From: Couchioplanes azureus
Lineage (GTDB): Bacteria; Actinomycetota; Actinomycetes; Mycobacteriales; Micromonosporaceae
Assembly: GCF_014648355.1 (NCBI RefSeq)
Contig: NZ_BMQY01000004.1
Location: 517,549 to 581,548, forward strand
Direction: 5' to 3'
DNA length: 64,000 nucleotides
The translations under genes and the position numbers were made by a program. Under the pieces are notes generated by a model. The model did no database searches. It saw only the letters and a list, made by a program, of their open reading frames with translations, and was not told the DNA's origin. Below, piece by piece: positions 32,188-42,090 of this stretch (position 1 is the stretch's first letter; the number at the start of each line of letters is the position of its first letter).

Positions 32188-32591
32188 GCGGGCAGGTACG
32201 CCTCGACTCCCCCGGCCTGCGCGAGTTCTGGCGGGAGCGGCATCTGTGCACGCTGACCACGCTGCGCGCGGACGGCACGCCGCACGTCGTGCCGGTCGGC
32301 GCGACCCTCGACGCCGAGGCCGGGCTGCTGCGGGTCACCGCGTCGCGGACCTCGGCCAAGGTGCGGCACGTCGCCGCCGGGGCGCGGCGCGTCGCGGTCT
32401 GCCAGGTCGACGGCGCGCGCTGGTGCACGGTCGAAGGCGTCGCCACCGTCCGCGACGACCCGGAGTCGGTCGCCGAGGCCGTGCGGCGCTACGCCGAGCG
32501 GTACCGCGCGCCCCGGCCCAACCCCGAACGGGTCGTGCTCGAGGTGGCGATCACCAAGGTGCTCGGCTCGGCCCGGCTCACGCAAGACTGA
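32184..32591 (+). CDS. F420/FMN-dependent PPOX-class oxidoreductase
   Basis: A 135-residue split-barrel flavin- or deazaflavin-binding protein. 'HLCTLTTLRADGTPHVVPVGATLD' is the conserved N-terminal strand set of the TIGR03618-like F420-dependent group, and 'RRVAVCQVDGARWCTVEGVATV' the second. Length is normal for the family. The substrate is unknown. Start ATG overlaps the DUF2252 stop by 4 nt, and the pairing suggests a shared physiological role. Confidence 0.85.
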   Translation: MSGQVRLDSPGLREFWRERHLCTLTTLRADGTPHVVPVGATLDAEAGLLRVTASRTSAKVRHVAAGARRVAVCQVDGARWCTVEGVATVRDDPESVAEAVRRYAERYRAPRPNPERVVLEVAITKVLGSARLTQD

Positions 32592-32693
32592 GCAACCGGA
32601 CCCCGAACGCCGGTAGGGCGGCGCCCGTCGCGCGCCCGTCGCGCCCCTCGCGCGCCGCTCGCCCGACGCCGCGGTCGTCACCGCCGCAGGGAG

Positions 32694-32699
32694 TAGCGT
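32694..32699 (+). promoter_or_regulatory. -10 hexamer of a leaderless promoter for the pirin gene
   Basis: TAGCGT, then 7 nt, then GTG at 32707. Confidence 0.5.
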
Positions 32700-32706
32700 C
32701 GCTCGG

Positions 32707-33669
32707 GTGAGCAGTCTGGAAGCGGACCCCGAGGTTCCCGGGCCGGCGCCGTCCGCCGCCGAGGTGGAGCTCCTGGAGGGCGCGCCGGTCGCCCTGGGAG
32801 GCCCGCGGGGCATGGGCGTGGTGCGGACCCTGCCCAGCAGGCACCGGCGCATGGTCGGCGCCTGGTGCTTCCTGGACGCGTACGGGCCGCACGACCTGAG
32901 CGGGTCCGCCGGGATGCGGGTGGGTCCCCATCCGCACATCGGGCTGCAGACGGTGAGCTGGCTGGTCAGCGGCGAGATCCTGCACCGCGACAGCCTCGGC
33001 CACCGGCAGGAGATCCGGCCCGGCCAGCTCAACCTCATGACGGCCGGGCGGGGCATCTCCCACTCGGAGGAGACGCCGGCGCAGCACAGCGCGGTGCTGC
33101 ACGGCGTACAGCTGTGGGTGGCGCTGCCCGGCAGCGACCGCGACGTGGCGCCCTCCTTCGCCCACCACGCCGACCTGCCGGTCCTGACCGACGGCGGCCT
33201 GACGGCGACGGTGCTGATGGGCGACCTGGCCGGCGCGGCGTCGCCGGCCCGCTGCCACTCCCCGCTGGTCGGCGCCGAGATCACCCTCGCGGCCGGCGCC
33301 GGCGCGAGGCTGCCGCTGAGGCCCGGCTTCGAGTACGCGATCCTGGCCCTCGACGGCGCGGTGAAAGCGGCGGGCGCCACGCTGGAGCCGGGGCCGCTGC
33401 TCTACCTGGGTTCCGGGCGGGCGGAGCTGTCGCTCTCGGCCGGGCCACCGACCCGCCTCATGCTGCTGGGTGGCGAGCCGTTCGCGGAGAAGCTCGTGAT
33501 GTGGTGGAACTTCGTCGGCCGCGACCACGACGACATCGTCGACGCGCGGCACGCGTGGGAATCGGACGCAGACGGGCGGTTCGGCACCGTCCAGGGCTAT
33601 CCCGGGCCACCCATCCCGGCGCCGCCCATGCCGATCACCCGGCTGGTGCCCCGCGGCCGGGTGCGCTGA
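32707..33669 (+). CDS. pirin family protein
   Basis: A 320-residue bicupin. The N-terminal metal site shows as 'VGPHPHIGLQTVSWLVSGEILHRDS' (two His spaced by one residue, then Glu/His) with 'GRGISHSEETP' completing it. The C-terminal cupin is less conserved. Bacterial pirins act as quercetinase-like dioxygenases or regulators, and the role here is not evident. GTG start with TAGCGT 7 nt upstream. A short (115 nt) gap separates it from the DUF2252-PPOX pair. Confidence 0.9.
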   Translation: MSSLEADPEVPGPAPSAAEVELLEGAPVALGGPRGMGVVRTLPSRHRRMVGAWCFLDAYGPHDLSGSAGMRVGPHPHIGLQTVSWLVSGEILHRDSLGHRQEIRPGQLNLMTAGRGISHSEETPAQHSAVLHGVQLWVALPGSDRDVAPSFAHHADLPVLTDGGLTATVLMGDLAGAASPARCHSPLVGAEITLAAGAGARLPLRPGFEYAILALDGAVKAAGATLEPGPLLYLGSGRAELSLSAGPPTRLMLLGGEPFAEKLVMWWNFVGRDHDDIVDARHAWESDADGRFGTVQGYPGPPIPAPPMPITRLVPRGRVR

Positions 33670-33811
33670 CCGCACTCCCGGCGATCGTGTCGGGTATCCG
33701 TCTTCGTGCCGGGTTGTCCCGGTGGCCGGCGAGGCTCCGTGCCCCGGCCTCGCAGACGGCGCCGCCGTGGGCCGCCCCGGCGTCCTCTGCGTGCCGTGAT
33801 GCGGGCGCTCC

Positions 33812-33833
33812 GAACGTGACCGTCGACACGTTC
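33812..33833. promoter_or_regulatory. interrupted palindrome
   Basis: GAACGTG (33812-33818) and CACGTTC (33827-33833) separated by 8 nt, a typical dimer-operator geometry of 22 bp, with weak terminator potential. It lies 143 nt after the pirin gene. Confidence 0.35.
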
Positions 33834-33924
33834 ACTTTCCGTAGCCGTACTTGTCGAAGCGGCGGAGGCAACCGCCGGCGCTCATCTTTCGGCCGGTCGT
33901 GCGATTCCTCAAGATTGGCTTAAA

Positions 33925-33954
33925 TTACCGCCTGATTTCGGCGATCGATATGAT
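33925..33954 (+). promoter_or_regulatory. candidate promoter for the large repeat protein
   Basis: TTACCG (33925-33930), 18-nt spacer, TATGAT (33949-33954). The -10 differs from consensus by one base; the -35 is weak. It would give a 5' leader of about 300 nt before the small ORF at 34266. Confidence 0.35.
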
Positions 33955-34265
33955 GGGCCGACCGCGGGAAAGCATATGCTGCCGGGCGGCAACCATTACT
34001 CTGCGTATTGTCCGACCGACCAACCGTGCGGCCTGGTCAAGCAAATGAACCGCTCGGCACTCGGATGCGTACTATCCGTCGAGGGCTTTGTCCGGCGGGC
34101 CGCGGCGCCGGACGGCCGGCGGATGTCAGGGGCGTCCGTGGGTCGGGTGACGCACCTCTGCGGACGGTAGCGCCGCGGGCAAAACCGTGGTTAACCTTCC
34201 AACTCGACCGCGTGGAAGCTGGTAACGGGCGCGCGGGCGGCATACCTGGCGGCGGAGGGGGACGA

Positions 34266-34328
34266 ATGCGGCGACGGGCCGGCTCGGCGCATCCCCGACC
34301 GCGGCTCGGGGCCTGGGGGGCCCGATGA
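34266..34328 (+). CDS. 20-residue leader peptide coupled to the large repeat protein
   Basis: A small ORF, MRRRAGSAHPRPRLGAWGAR, preceded at 5-6 nt by GGAGGGGGA, the best ribosome site in the region. Its TGA (34326-34328) overlaps the ATG of the 1602-residue gene at 34325. Its Arg/Pro content and coupling suggest it feeds ribosomes to, or gates, translation of the large ORF. There is no homology evidence. Confidence 0.45.
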   Translation: MRRRAGSAHPRPRLGAWGAR

Positions 34329-37300
34329 GCTACGAGGACGACGAGTACTGGGAAGCCGAGTACGACGACGATCGTCCCGCACCGTATGCCGACACGACGG
34401 TCACGGCGCGTGATCCGTACGCCGACGCGGCCGTGCTTTCCCGGTGGGGTCCGGACAATCGCCGCAAGCCGGAACCGCAGCGACCCGTGGCCCGCGCGCA
34501 ATACATCGAAGGCGATGACTTCGGCGCGGCGCCGCGCATTTCCCGTACGCCGGAAATGGCCGCCGTGCGCCCCCAGGAACCGCCCGTCGACGAGCTCGCC
34601 GAGCGCAGACAGCGACGACAGGCCGGCCACCAGCGCTCACCGGAGCGCGAGAACCAGATCAGCTCCGCCTTCGACGGCGAGCGCCCGAGCTGGCTGGACG
34701 ACCCGGACTTCGAGGCGGCCGACCTCGACGCGGCGCCGGTCTCGCCGGGCATGGACGGCTGGGCGGTACGCAGCCTCGACTTCGACGAGCTCGAGTACGA
34801 CGACCGCGACTTCGACGCGTCCGACTGGGAGGCCCAGCGCCGGTACGTGTCGGCGCAGCGCGCCCGCCGCATCGAGACGTCCTCGTTCTGGGACGGCGAC
34901 GAGGCCGAGGAGGAGCCCCGCCCCCGCCGAGGCCGCCGCAAGGAGCGCGAGGCCCCGGCCAGCGGCCGCGCCCGGGTCACCCCACCGGCCGGCGAGCCGG
35001 GCCAGCCGTCGCCGGACGACCGCCTCGCCCAGGACCGGCGTGCCGCGGACGCTCCGCTGCCGAACCGGCGCTTCCCGGACCGCTCCTCCTCCGACCGTCC
35101 TTCGCCCGACCGTCTTCCCCCGGACCGTCTTTTCCCCGACCGGCGCTCCTCGGACGGGCGGTCGTTGGATCCGCGCGTCTCGGATCGGCGCTTCGCCGCC
35201 GAGTGGGACGAGGCCGGTTCCGGCCCGTCGCGCGGCCGGCGCGACCTCCAGGGAGACCGGGCCCGCCGCGGCGACGACCGATGGGATGCGGGGCAACGCG
35301 ACGGAAGCCGCCAGCGCAACGACCTCGATCGCCAGCGCGGCGACTTCGACCCGCAGCGCGGCGACTTCGACCCGCAGCGCGGCGACTTTGCTGCGCCGCA
35401 CGACGACTTTGGTCCGCAGCGCGGCGACTTTGCTCCGCAGCGGGACGATCGCCGGCGGCATGGTCGCCCACGCGCCGAAGAACCTGCGGCCTTCCGCCGC
35501 GATGCCGACCCGGCCGCCTTCCGGCGGGACGTTCCGGGCGGAGACTTCCGGCCCGGCGTGGCGCAACCGTTCCCCCGCGATGGCCGTCCCGGGGACCACC
35601 GGCGCGAGGTGGAGCAGCCCGCAGCCTTCCGCCAGGATCCCCAGCCGACGCCCTTCGGCCCGGCCGTCGACTCCCCGCCCGCGGCGGGACGCGCCAAGGT
35701 GCGCCCCGCCGGAGAAGATCCGGCCGCCTTCCGGCACGACGCTGCCGCCCTCGAGCGCGACCCCGCTGCCTTCGACCGCGACCCGGCCGCTTTCCGGCAG
35801 GACCCGGGCGCCTTCAACCGTGACCCGGCCGCCTTCGGGCAGGACCCGGCCGCCTTCGGGCAGGACCCGGGCGCCTTCGAGCGCGACCCGGCCGCCTTCG
35901 GGCAGGACCCGGGCGCCTTCGAGCGCGACCCGGCCGCCTTCGGGCAGGAGCCGGCCGCTTTCGGGGGCGGTGCGGGCGAGGCTGCCGGGCGATGGGCGGA
36001 GCAGGGGGACTCCTTCGAACGGCAGGCGCGGCCGGAGAGCGAGAGGGATCCGGCCGCCGAGCATGCGCCGTACCGGCCGGAGGGCGATGCGGCCGCCGGG
36101 CCGGCCGGCGCCCCCGCGCGGGAGCCGGAGGGCGACGGGCCGCGGGTCATCAGCCGTGCGACTCCCCCGGCCGCACCGAGGATCCTCAGCAAGGCGACCC
36201 CGCCGCCGGCCCCCCGGGTCATCAAGAAGGCCGACCCTCCGGTCCAGCCCCGCGTGATCGCCGCGCCACCGCAGACGGCACCGCCCCGGGTGGTCAGCCC
36301 GGCGCCGCCGACGCTGCCGAGGACACCCGCGGCGCAGCACCCGGCCGGCGTTCGCCCGACGGGTACGCCGGCAGCTCCGCCACCCACCCCGGACAGGGGT
36401 ACTCCGCCGCCCGCGCCGCACCAGGGCGGACACCCGGGGTCCGCCGAGCCGAGGTATCCGGCGACACCGGACCACGGTGCAGACCGCCCCGGGCACGGTG
36501 CAGACCGCCCCGGGCAGGCCGCCGTGCCGCCGGTCGTACCCGGCTACGTCGCGCAACCCTCCCCGGAGGCACAGAGTCCGGTCAGCCCGGCGGCCTACGT
36601 ACCCGGACCACAGCGGGTAGACGCGCCGATCAGCCCCGCCGCCATCTACCCGGCTCGCCAAGACACGCCGGTCAGCCCCGCCGCGGCCTACCCGCCCCGC
36701 CACGACGCACCGGTCAGCCCCGCGGCCTACCCGCCCCGCCACGACGCACCGGTCAGCCCGGCCGCATACCCGCCTCGCCCGGACGCACCGGTCAGCCCGG
36801 CCGCTTATGCGCCTCGTCAGGAGGGACCGGTCAGCCCGGCCGCTTATGCGCCTCGTCAGGAGGGACCGGTCAGCCCGGCCCCGTCCCACGGACGCCCGGA
36901 CGCACCGATCAGTCCGCCTGCTTACGCGCCCCAGCAGAGCCAGCCGGTCATCGGCCCGGCCACTCACCGGCAGCACCCGGACGCGCCCGTCAGCGCGCCG
37001 GCCACCCCCTCCGGCCAGCCGCCGCAGCCCGTGGCGCCGGCCGCGCAATCGATCGACGACGTCGTGACGGCGGAGCGACCGATCGTGGGCGGGCCGCGCA
37101 CCGCCATGATCCTGGGCACCGGCGTGCCCACCCCGGTCCCTCCCTCACAGCGTCCGCCGTCCCGGATCGCTCCGGTCAGCGCCGTGCCCGGCCACGAGCG
37201 ACCCACCAGCGGCGCGCCCGGCCACGAGCGACCCACCAGCGGCGCGCCCGGACAGGAACGACCCACCAGCGAGCTGCCGAAGGTCACGGCCAGTTCGACG

Positions 37301-39133
37301 GGTGCCCTCGTCGACGGGTCGGCGGACACCGGTGTTCCGCGCCCGGGCACGGCCCGCGTGCCCGCGCCACGCCACCCGCAGTCCCCGGCACCTGACCGCC
37401 ACGCCGATTCCGCCCGCGCGGCGGAGGAGGCACGCCAGGCGGAAGCAGCCCGCCAAGCAGAAGCAGCCCGCCTGGCCGAGCAGGCCCGCCAGGCAGAAGC
37501 AGCCCGCCAGGCAGAAGCAGCCCGCCAGGCAGAAGCAGCCCGCCAGGCAGAAGCAGCCCGCCAAGCGGAAGCAGCCCGGCAGGCAGATGCGGCACGTCTG
37601 GCCGAGCAACAGCGCCAGACCGAGCAAGCACGCGCGGCAGGCGCAGCCGGCCAGGCGGAGGCGGCAACCGAGGCCCAACAAGCTCGTCAGGACGATGCCA
37701 GGAAGGCGGAGGCGGCCCGGCAGGTGGAGGCCGCCCGGCAGGTGGAGGCCGCCCGGCAGGTGGAGGCCACACGAGGGCTGCAGAAGGATGTTCCCGCGCA
37801 GCCCGTCTCCGTCGCTCCGCCCGCGTCGCGCCCCGGCCCGAATCCGGCCGCGAACGCGGCGCCGATCGGGCGGTTGCTGACCTCCGGTCCGGACGGGCCG
37901 CGCAAGTATGCCGATGCGGACCTCGGTCCCACCTGGTTCAGCCCGAAGGCCACCCCCAAGGCCGAGCCCGAAGCGGCACCGAAGCACGATCCCCAGGCGT
38001 CCGACGCCACCGACGGCGGCTTCGCGCAGACCTCCGCGACGCAGACGCCCACGGCACCCGCATCCGCGGCGCAGATTGCCCCGGTGTCGGGCGGAACGAC
38101 CGGGCACGAGGCCTCGGTGTCCGGCGCCCCGACCGGGGGTGAGACCCCGGACCGGAACGGTGTCTCCATAGACCTCGACCTCACCGACCTGATGGGCGGG
38201 GTGGTTCCGGCCGCCGGCACCCCGGCCCGGTCCGCGGACGACCCCCCGCCCGCCGCCGAGGCACCCACAGCCCTCACCGGCGAGGCACCGGCAGGCCCTC
38301 TCGCCGGGGCACCGGCAGCCGGAGCACCGGCAGGCCCTTCCGCCGAGGCGCCGGCAGCTCCCGCCGCGGGCGCGCCGTCCGCGGCGAGCGCCGCAGCGGA
38401 GCTCGGCGACCACACGGGCGGCGAGCAGCGCGACGAGACGGACCAGCGTGCGGCCGCCCAGCGCCGGCCGAGAGAGAACCGCCGGCCGGAGGAACCGGAC
38501 AACCGGCGCAGGCCCGTACGGCCGGAGGATCTCGCCGCGATCCGGTGGCGGCTCGACGGCGGGACTCTCAAGGAGGTCGTCGACGATCGGGATGCGTTGC
38601 GGGAGCTCGGGGAGCGGCTGGACGGTCCGCTCGCCGAGGAGGACGACAACGTCGCGAAGGCCGGGCTGCTCAGTGTGCGGGCCGAGGTGTACCGGCTGCT
38701 CGACGAGCTCGGGCTCGCCGCGGCCGCGAGCCGGCTCGCGCTGGCGCATGCCGAGTCCGCCGGGGACGTGCAGGCGATCGTGATCGCTCAGGCCGAGCTG
38801 GCCCATGTGCTGCGGCTGCGGGGTGACTACCAGGAGGCGGACCGGCTGTTCGAGCAGGCCGCCAGCTCCGACGCGCCGGAGGTGGTGCGCAGCGTCGTGC
38901 ACGAGAACGCCGGGCGCTGCGCCTTCGACCAGGGGCGGTACATGGAGGCGCTCGATCATTTCGCGCGGGCGGTGCGGCTGGGTGCGCCCGACGACGAGGA
39001 GCTGGCGCAGCGGATCGACGTCGCGCTGGAGGCCGTCTACATCCACGTGCTGCGCGACGGGTGGGGTCCCTATCCGCGGCTGCGCCGCGAGATTCTCGGG
39101 ATGGTCAAGGCCGCGGCTGCGCCAGCAGAGTGA
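34325..39133 (+). CDS. giant repeat-rich, probably disordered protein with C-terminal TPR-like region
   Basis: A 1602-residue protein without signal peptide or membrane helix. It opens with an acidic Tyr/Asp/Glu-rich segment ('MSYEDDEYWEAEYDDD'). A charged Arg/Asp region with repeats of 'PQRGDF' (~336-380), 'DPAAFGQ/DPGAFER' repeats (~463-548), a Pro/Ala region, 'APVSPAAYPPRHD' repeats (~752-865), 'GHERPTSGAP' repeats (~954-984) and 'RQAEAA/RQVEAA' repeats (~1034-1150, likely helical) follow. Residues ~1397-1602 are folded: 'AIVIAQAELAHVLRLRGDYQEADRLFEQAAS' and 'VHENAGRCAFDQGRYMEALDHFARAV' type helix pairs read as TPRs (first pair ~1475-1510, second ~1518-1550). A scaffold or cell-envelope/cytoskeletal role is conceivable, but I claim none. 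It ends 29 nt inside the opposite diguanylate cyclase gene. Confidence 0.8.
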   Translation: MSYEDDEYWEAEYDDDRPAPYADTTVTARDPYADAAVLSRWGPDNRRKPEPQRPVARAQYIEGDDFGAAPRISRTPEMAAVRPQEPPVDELAERRQRRQAGHQRSPERENQISSAFDGERPSWLDDPDFEAADLDAAPVSPGMDGWAVRSLDFDELEYDDRDFDASDWEAQRRYVSAQRARRIETSSFWDGDEAEEEPRPRRGRRKEREAPASGRARVTPPAGEPGQPSPDDRLAQDRRAADAPLPNRRFPDRSSSDRPSPDRLPPDRLFPDRRSSDGRSLDPRVSDRRFAAEWDEAGSGPSRGRRDLQGDRARRGDDRWDAGQRDGSRQRNDLDRQRGDFDPQRGDFDPQRGDFAAPHDDFGPQRGDFAPQRDDRRRHGRPRAEEPAAFRRDADPAAFRRDVPGGDFRPGVAQPFPRDGRPGDHRREVEQPAAFRQDPQPTPFGPAVDSPPAAGRAKVRPAGEDPAAFRHDAAALERDPAAFDRDPAAFRQDPGAFNRDPAAFGQDPAAFGQDPGAFERDPAAFGQDPGAFERDPAAFGQEPAAFGGGAGEAAGRWAEQGDSFERQARPESERDPAAEHAPYRPEGDAAAGPAGAPAREPEGDGPRVISRATPPAAPRILSKATPPPAPRVIKKADPPVQPRVIAAPPQTAPPRVVSPAPPTLPRTPAAQHPAGVRPTGTPAAPPPTPDRGTPPPAPHQGGHPGSAEPRYPATPDHGADRPGHGADRPGQAAVPPVVPGYVAQPSPEAQSPVSPAAYVPGPQRVDAPISPAAIYPARQDTPVSPAAAYPPRHDAPVSPAAYPPRHDAPVSPAAYPPRPDAPVSPAAYAPRQEGPVSPAAYAPRQEGPVSPAPSHGRPDAPISPPAYAPQQSQPVIGPATHRQHPDAPVSAPATPSGQPPQPVAPAAQSIDDVVTAERPIVGGPRTAMILGTGVPTPVPPSQRPPSRIAPVSAVPGHERPTSGAPGHERPTSGAPGQERPTSELPKVTASSTGALVDGSADTGVPRPGTARVPAPRHPQSPAPDRHADSARAAEEARQAEAARQAEAARLAEQARQAEAARQAEAARQAEAARQAEAARQAEAARQADAARLAEQQRQTEQARAAGAAGQAEAATEAQQARQDDARKAEAARQVEAARQVEAARQVEATRGLQKDVPAQPVSVAPPASRPGPNPAANAAPIGRLLTSGPDGPRKYADADLGPTWFSPKATPKAEPEAAPKHDPQASDATDGGFAQTSATQTPTAPASAAQIAPVSGGTTGHEASVSGAPTGGETPDRNGVSIDLDLTDLMGGVVPAAGTPARSADDPPPAAEAPTALTGEAPAGPLAGAPAAGAPAGPSAEAPAAPAAGAPSAASAAAELGDHTGGEQRDETDQRAAAQRRPRENRRPEEPDNRRRPVRPEDLAAIRWRLDGGTLKEVVDDRDALRELGERLDGPLAEEDDNVAKAGLLSVRAEVYRLLDELGLAAAASRLALAHAESAGDVQAIVIAQAELAHVLRLRGDYQEADRLFEQAASSDAPEVVRSVVHENAGRCAFDQGRYMEALDHFARAVRLGAPDDEELAQRIDVALEAVYIHVLRDGWGPYPRLRREILGMVKAAAAPAE
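35334..35455 (+). repeat. 21-nt coding repeats (QRGDFDP)
   Basis: Five to six tandem copies in the large protein encode (P)QRGDF or PHDDF/PQRDD variants. The first three are almost identical at the DNA level, a sign of recent slippage or unequal exchange. Confidence 0.8.
35716..35965 (+). repeat. 21-nt coding repeats (DPAAFGQ / DPGAFER)
   Basis: About twelve tandem heptapeptide units, Asp-Pro-(Ala/Gly)-Ala-Phe-x-x, with DNA copies such as GACCCGGCCGCCTTCGGGCA repeated almost unchanged. A regular Phe every seven residues in a disordered context suggests sticker-like interactions. Confidence 0.8.
36622..36925 (+). repeat. coding repeats (APVSPAAYPPRHD)
   Basis: About eight units of roughly 36-42 nt encoding (A/G)P(V/I)SP(A)A-Y-x-P-R, with neighbouring copies identical over more than 30 bases. 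Each unit carries one Tyr and one Arg. Confidence 0.8.
37429..37775 (+). repeat. 18-nt coding repeats (RQAEAA, then RQVEAA)
   Basis: A long run of 18-nt units encoding Arg-Gln-Ala-Glu-Ala-Ala, with a later block of Arg-Gln-Val-Glu-Ala-Ala at ~37714-37770. Encodes an uninterrupted charged helix of about 100 residues. Similar helices occur in actinobacterial IF-like coiled-coil proteins, by analogy only. Confidence 0.8.
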
Positions 39134-40225
39134 GGTCGGGTACGCGGTCCACGTTCTGCCTGCGGCCCGCCACCGAGACCCGGCCGCGCCCGGAGGCCTT
39201 GGCGTCGTAGAGGGCCGAGTCCGAGGCGGCGACGAGCTCGTCCGCCGTGGCGGCGTCCTCGGGGAACACGGCGACGCCGATGCTCAGGCTGGGCGGGCCG
39301 CCCGGCAGGCCGGTCACCGCGGCGGCCGCGGCGCGCAGCTCCTGCGCCGCGGCGACCGCGGCCGGCCGGTCGAGGCGCAGCAGCATCACGAACTCGTCGC
39401 CGCCGAGCCGGGCCGCCGTTCCCCGCCCGCCTGTCACCGTACGCATGGAGGCCGCCACCGCTTGCAGCACGCGGTCGCCCTCGGTGTGGCCGTACGTGTC
39501 GTTGATGGTCTTGAAGTAGTCGAGGTCGACCGTGATCAGCGCGACGCTGCGGCCCTCGCTCGCGGCCTCGGCGGTCTCGCGGGCGAGCGACTCGGTGAAC
39601 CAGCGCCGGTTCGCGAGGCCGGTGAGGGCGTCGGCGTTGGCCTGCTGCTGGAGCACGGCCCGGAGCTGGTCGTTGCGCTTGCGCAGGCTGGCCACCACGA
39701 TCATGGCCATGGTCATGGTCAGCATCGTCGCCACCCAGTCCATCACGCCCTGGGCGGGACCGAGGACGGTGAAGACGGTGGCGGCGTCGCCGGCGAAGAC
39801 GATCAGCAGGTTGACGTAGATGGCCCTGCGACCGAGGAAGTTGGCCACGTACAGGACGGGCCAGAGGTAGAAGAACTGCGCGCCGGTGCTGGCGTCGTGC
39901 GTGATGATGTTCAGTCCGGTGATCAGGACCGTGGACAGCGTCGGCACGACGAGCCAGAAGGCGCGCGGCAGCTGGGCGGGCCGGAACCACGAGGCGATGC
40001 CGAGACCCGCCATGAACAGCACGACCGCGACCACGGCCACCCGGCCCGAGGGTGCCATGCCGGGCGCCAGGACGCCGGTGAACAGCACGTACGGCCCGGC
40101 GGCCAGGACGAGGTACGCGACGGCACGGGAGGCCCCGTGCAGGTCGCGGAGCTCGAATCCGGAGCGTTCCGTCCTGAACAGCACGTCCCCAGTTCGGCCG
40201 GGCGCGGCCGGGGTTGAGCGTTTGC

Positions 40226-40229
<4 letters not shown>
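39105..40229 (-). CDS. membrane diguanylate cyclase (GGDEF)
   Basis: A 374-residue enzyme making cyclic di-GMP from two GTP. The N-terminal ~40 residues are cytoplasmic, followed by six predicted membrane helices (~38-190), and a GGDEF domain: 'NADALTGLANRRWFTESL', 'LITVDLDYFKTINDTYGHTEGDRVLQ', 'RLGGDEFVMLL', 'SIGVAVFPEDAATADELVAASDSALYDAK'. Catalytic residues are intact. The RxxD inhibitory site nine residues before GGDEF reads GGRG, so product inhibition is likely absent. The ATG at 40229 overlaps the stop of the MacB-type permease (ATGA), making it the fourth gene of an efflux operon. Confidence 0.93.
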
Positions 40230-41406
<1,177 letters not shown>

Positions 41407-41410
<4 letters not shown>

Positions 41411-42090
41411 GCGGGCCCGTTTACGACGAGGCCGTCGCGCATGACGATCCGCCGGCGGGCCCGGGCGGCGACCTCGTGATCGTGGGTGACCAGGACGACC
41501 GCGACGCCGTCGGCGTTCAGCGACTCCAGCAGGGCGAGCACCGACGCCCCGGTGGCCGAGTCGAGGTTGCCGGTGGGCTCGTCGGCGAGCAGCACCGAGG
41601 GGCCGGTGACCAGCGCGCGGGCGATCGCCACGCGCTGCTGCTCGCCGCCGGACATCTGGTTGGGCCGGTGGTCGACGCGGTGCGCCAGGCCGACGCGCGC
41701 GAGCAGCTCGGCGGCGCGGGCGCGGCGTTCCCGGCGGCCCACGCCGCGGTAGACCAGGGGCAGCGCGACGTTGTCCCGGGCGGTCGTGCGCGGCAGCAGG
41801 TGGAACGACTGGAACACGAAACCGATGACCTCGTTACGCAGCCGGGCCATCTCGGGCGGCGACAGCGCGGCGACGTCCCGGCCGCCGATCACCAGGCTGC
41901 CCGCGGTCGGCCGGTCCAGGCCGCCGAGCAGGTGCATGAGGGTCGACTTGCCCGAGCCGGAGGCGCCGACGATCGCCAGGTAGTCGCCCTCCTGCACGGT
42001 CAGCGAGACGCCGCGCAGCGCCGGCACGGAGACGCCGTCCAGCTCGTACGTGCGGGTCACGCCGGTGGCGACCACTGCCGGCGGGCTCAC
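41407..42090 (-). CDS. MacB/LolD-type ABC ATPase
   Basis: A 227-residue ATPase. Walker A '[18 protein letters not shown]' (~40), '[20 protein letters not shown]' (Q-loop), signature '[15 protein letters not shown]', Walker B '[16 protein letters not shown]' and H-loop 'LVTHDHEVA'. The 'PTGNLDS' tail is diagnostic for this group. The GTG at 42090 overlaps the adaptor's stop (GTGA). It powers the MacB-type permease encoded next. Confidence 0.95.

Larger units (their letters stand above)
33670..34265. other. 596-bp intergenic region, locally AT-richer
   Basis: There is no convincing gene. Between about 33830 and 34080 the base composition is clearly less GC-rich than anywhere else in the window, with 'TTAAATTACC' and 'CATATG' type words. 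Small open frames (for example 33851-34048) lack ribosome sites and the codon bias of their neighbours. It contains an inverted repeat, a promoter candidate and probably a long leader for the large repeat protein. Confidence 0.55.

Noticed and set aside
33851..34048. A 65-codon frame in the AT-richer region
   Set aside because: No ribosome site, no codon bias and no recognisable sequence; treated as non-coding.
34330..37048. Long antisense and alternate-frame open frames (up to 803 codons) across the repeat-rich gene
   Set aside because: They arise because the repeats and very high GC exclude stop codons in several frames. They lack ribosome sites, and the sense frame alone has the expected third-position GC and a folded C-terminal domain.
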